A stretch of DNA of 64,000 bases from Ficedula albicollis (Eukaryota; Chordata; Aves; Passeriformes; Muscicapidae): assembly GCF_000247815.1 (NCBI RefSeq), contig NC_021677.1, positions 46,226,864-46,290,863 on the forward strand, given 5' to 3'. Positions 11,343-64,000 of this stretch are shown in pieces (within the stretch, counting starts at the first letter, position 1; each line of letters begins with the position of its first letter). The notes under the pieces are model-generated. The model did not search any database. It saw only the letters and a list, made by a program, of their open reading frames with translations, and had not been told where the DNA came from. A program made the translations under genes and the position numbers.

Positions 11343-64000
<52,658 letters not shown>

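Overview
The window is vertebrate nuclear DNA, most likely from a bird. It holds parts of two convergent, intron-rich genes, ZC3H14 (+) and EML5 (-), the same tail-to-tail order as on human chromosome 14q31. The interspersed repeats I recognise are three CR1-type LINE fragments, the typical bird/reptile family. There is no operon structure, CRISPR array, tRNA, rRNA or prokaryotic feature. I found no support for a novel biological system; the odd structure here looks mainly like assembly behaviour plus one minisatellite.

Positions 1-10,055 (+) are the 3' part of ZC3H14, the nuclear poly(A)-RNA-binding zinc-finger protein. Eight exons encode about 306 C-terminal residues, including all five CCCH fingers, the stop codon and a short 3'UTR. 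Positions 10,056-10,615 are the gap between the two gene tails.

Positions 10,616-64,000 (-) are the 3' half of EML5, a large microtubule-associated protein of the EMAP-like family. About 25 exons encode about 1,080 residues: the rest of the second EML repeat, an acidic linker, and the whole third repeat (HELP motif plus WD40 propellers). Exon phases agree at every junction except one. The proposed terminal exon is one T short of the expected reading frame. Two microexons are notable: a clear 21-nt one and a speculative 9-nt one.

The EML5 half is full of near-identical head-to-tail duplications. The largest is 2.47 kb and repeats two linker exons; using both copies would break the reading frame. 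At least twelve shorter ones (42-230 bp) lie in introns, and another is in a ZC3H14 intron. With a 2,399-base pure C run inside a 24-bp minisatellite, an adjacent N, and a 94-base C run in the EML5 3'UTR, this suggests a draft assembly with false (haplotype) duplications and unresolved repeats. Introns otherwise hold little that can be recognised.
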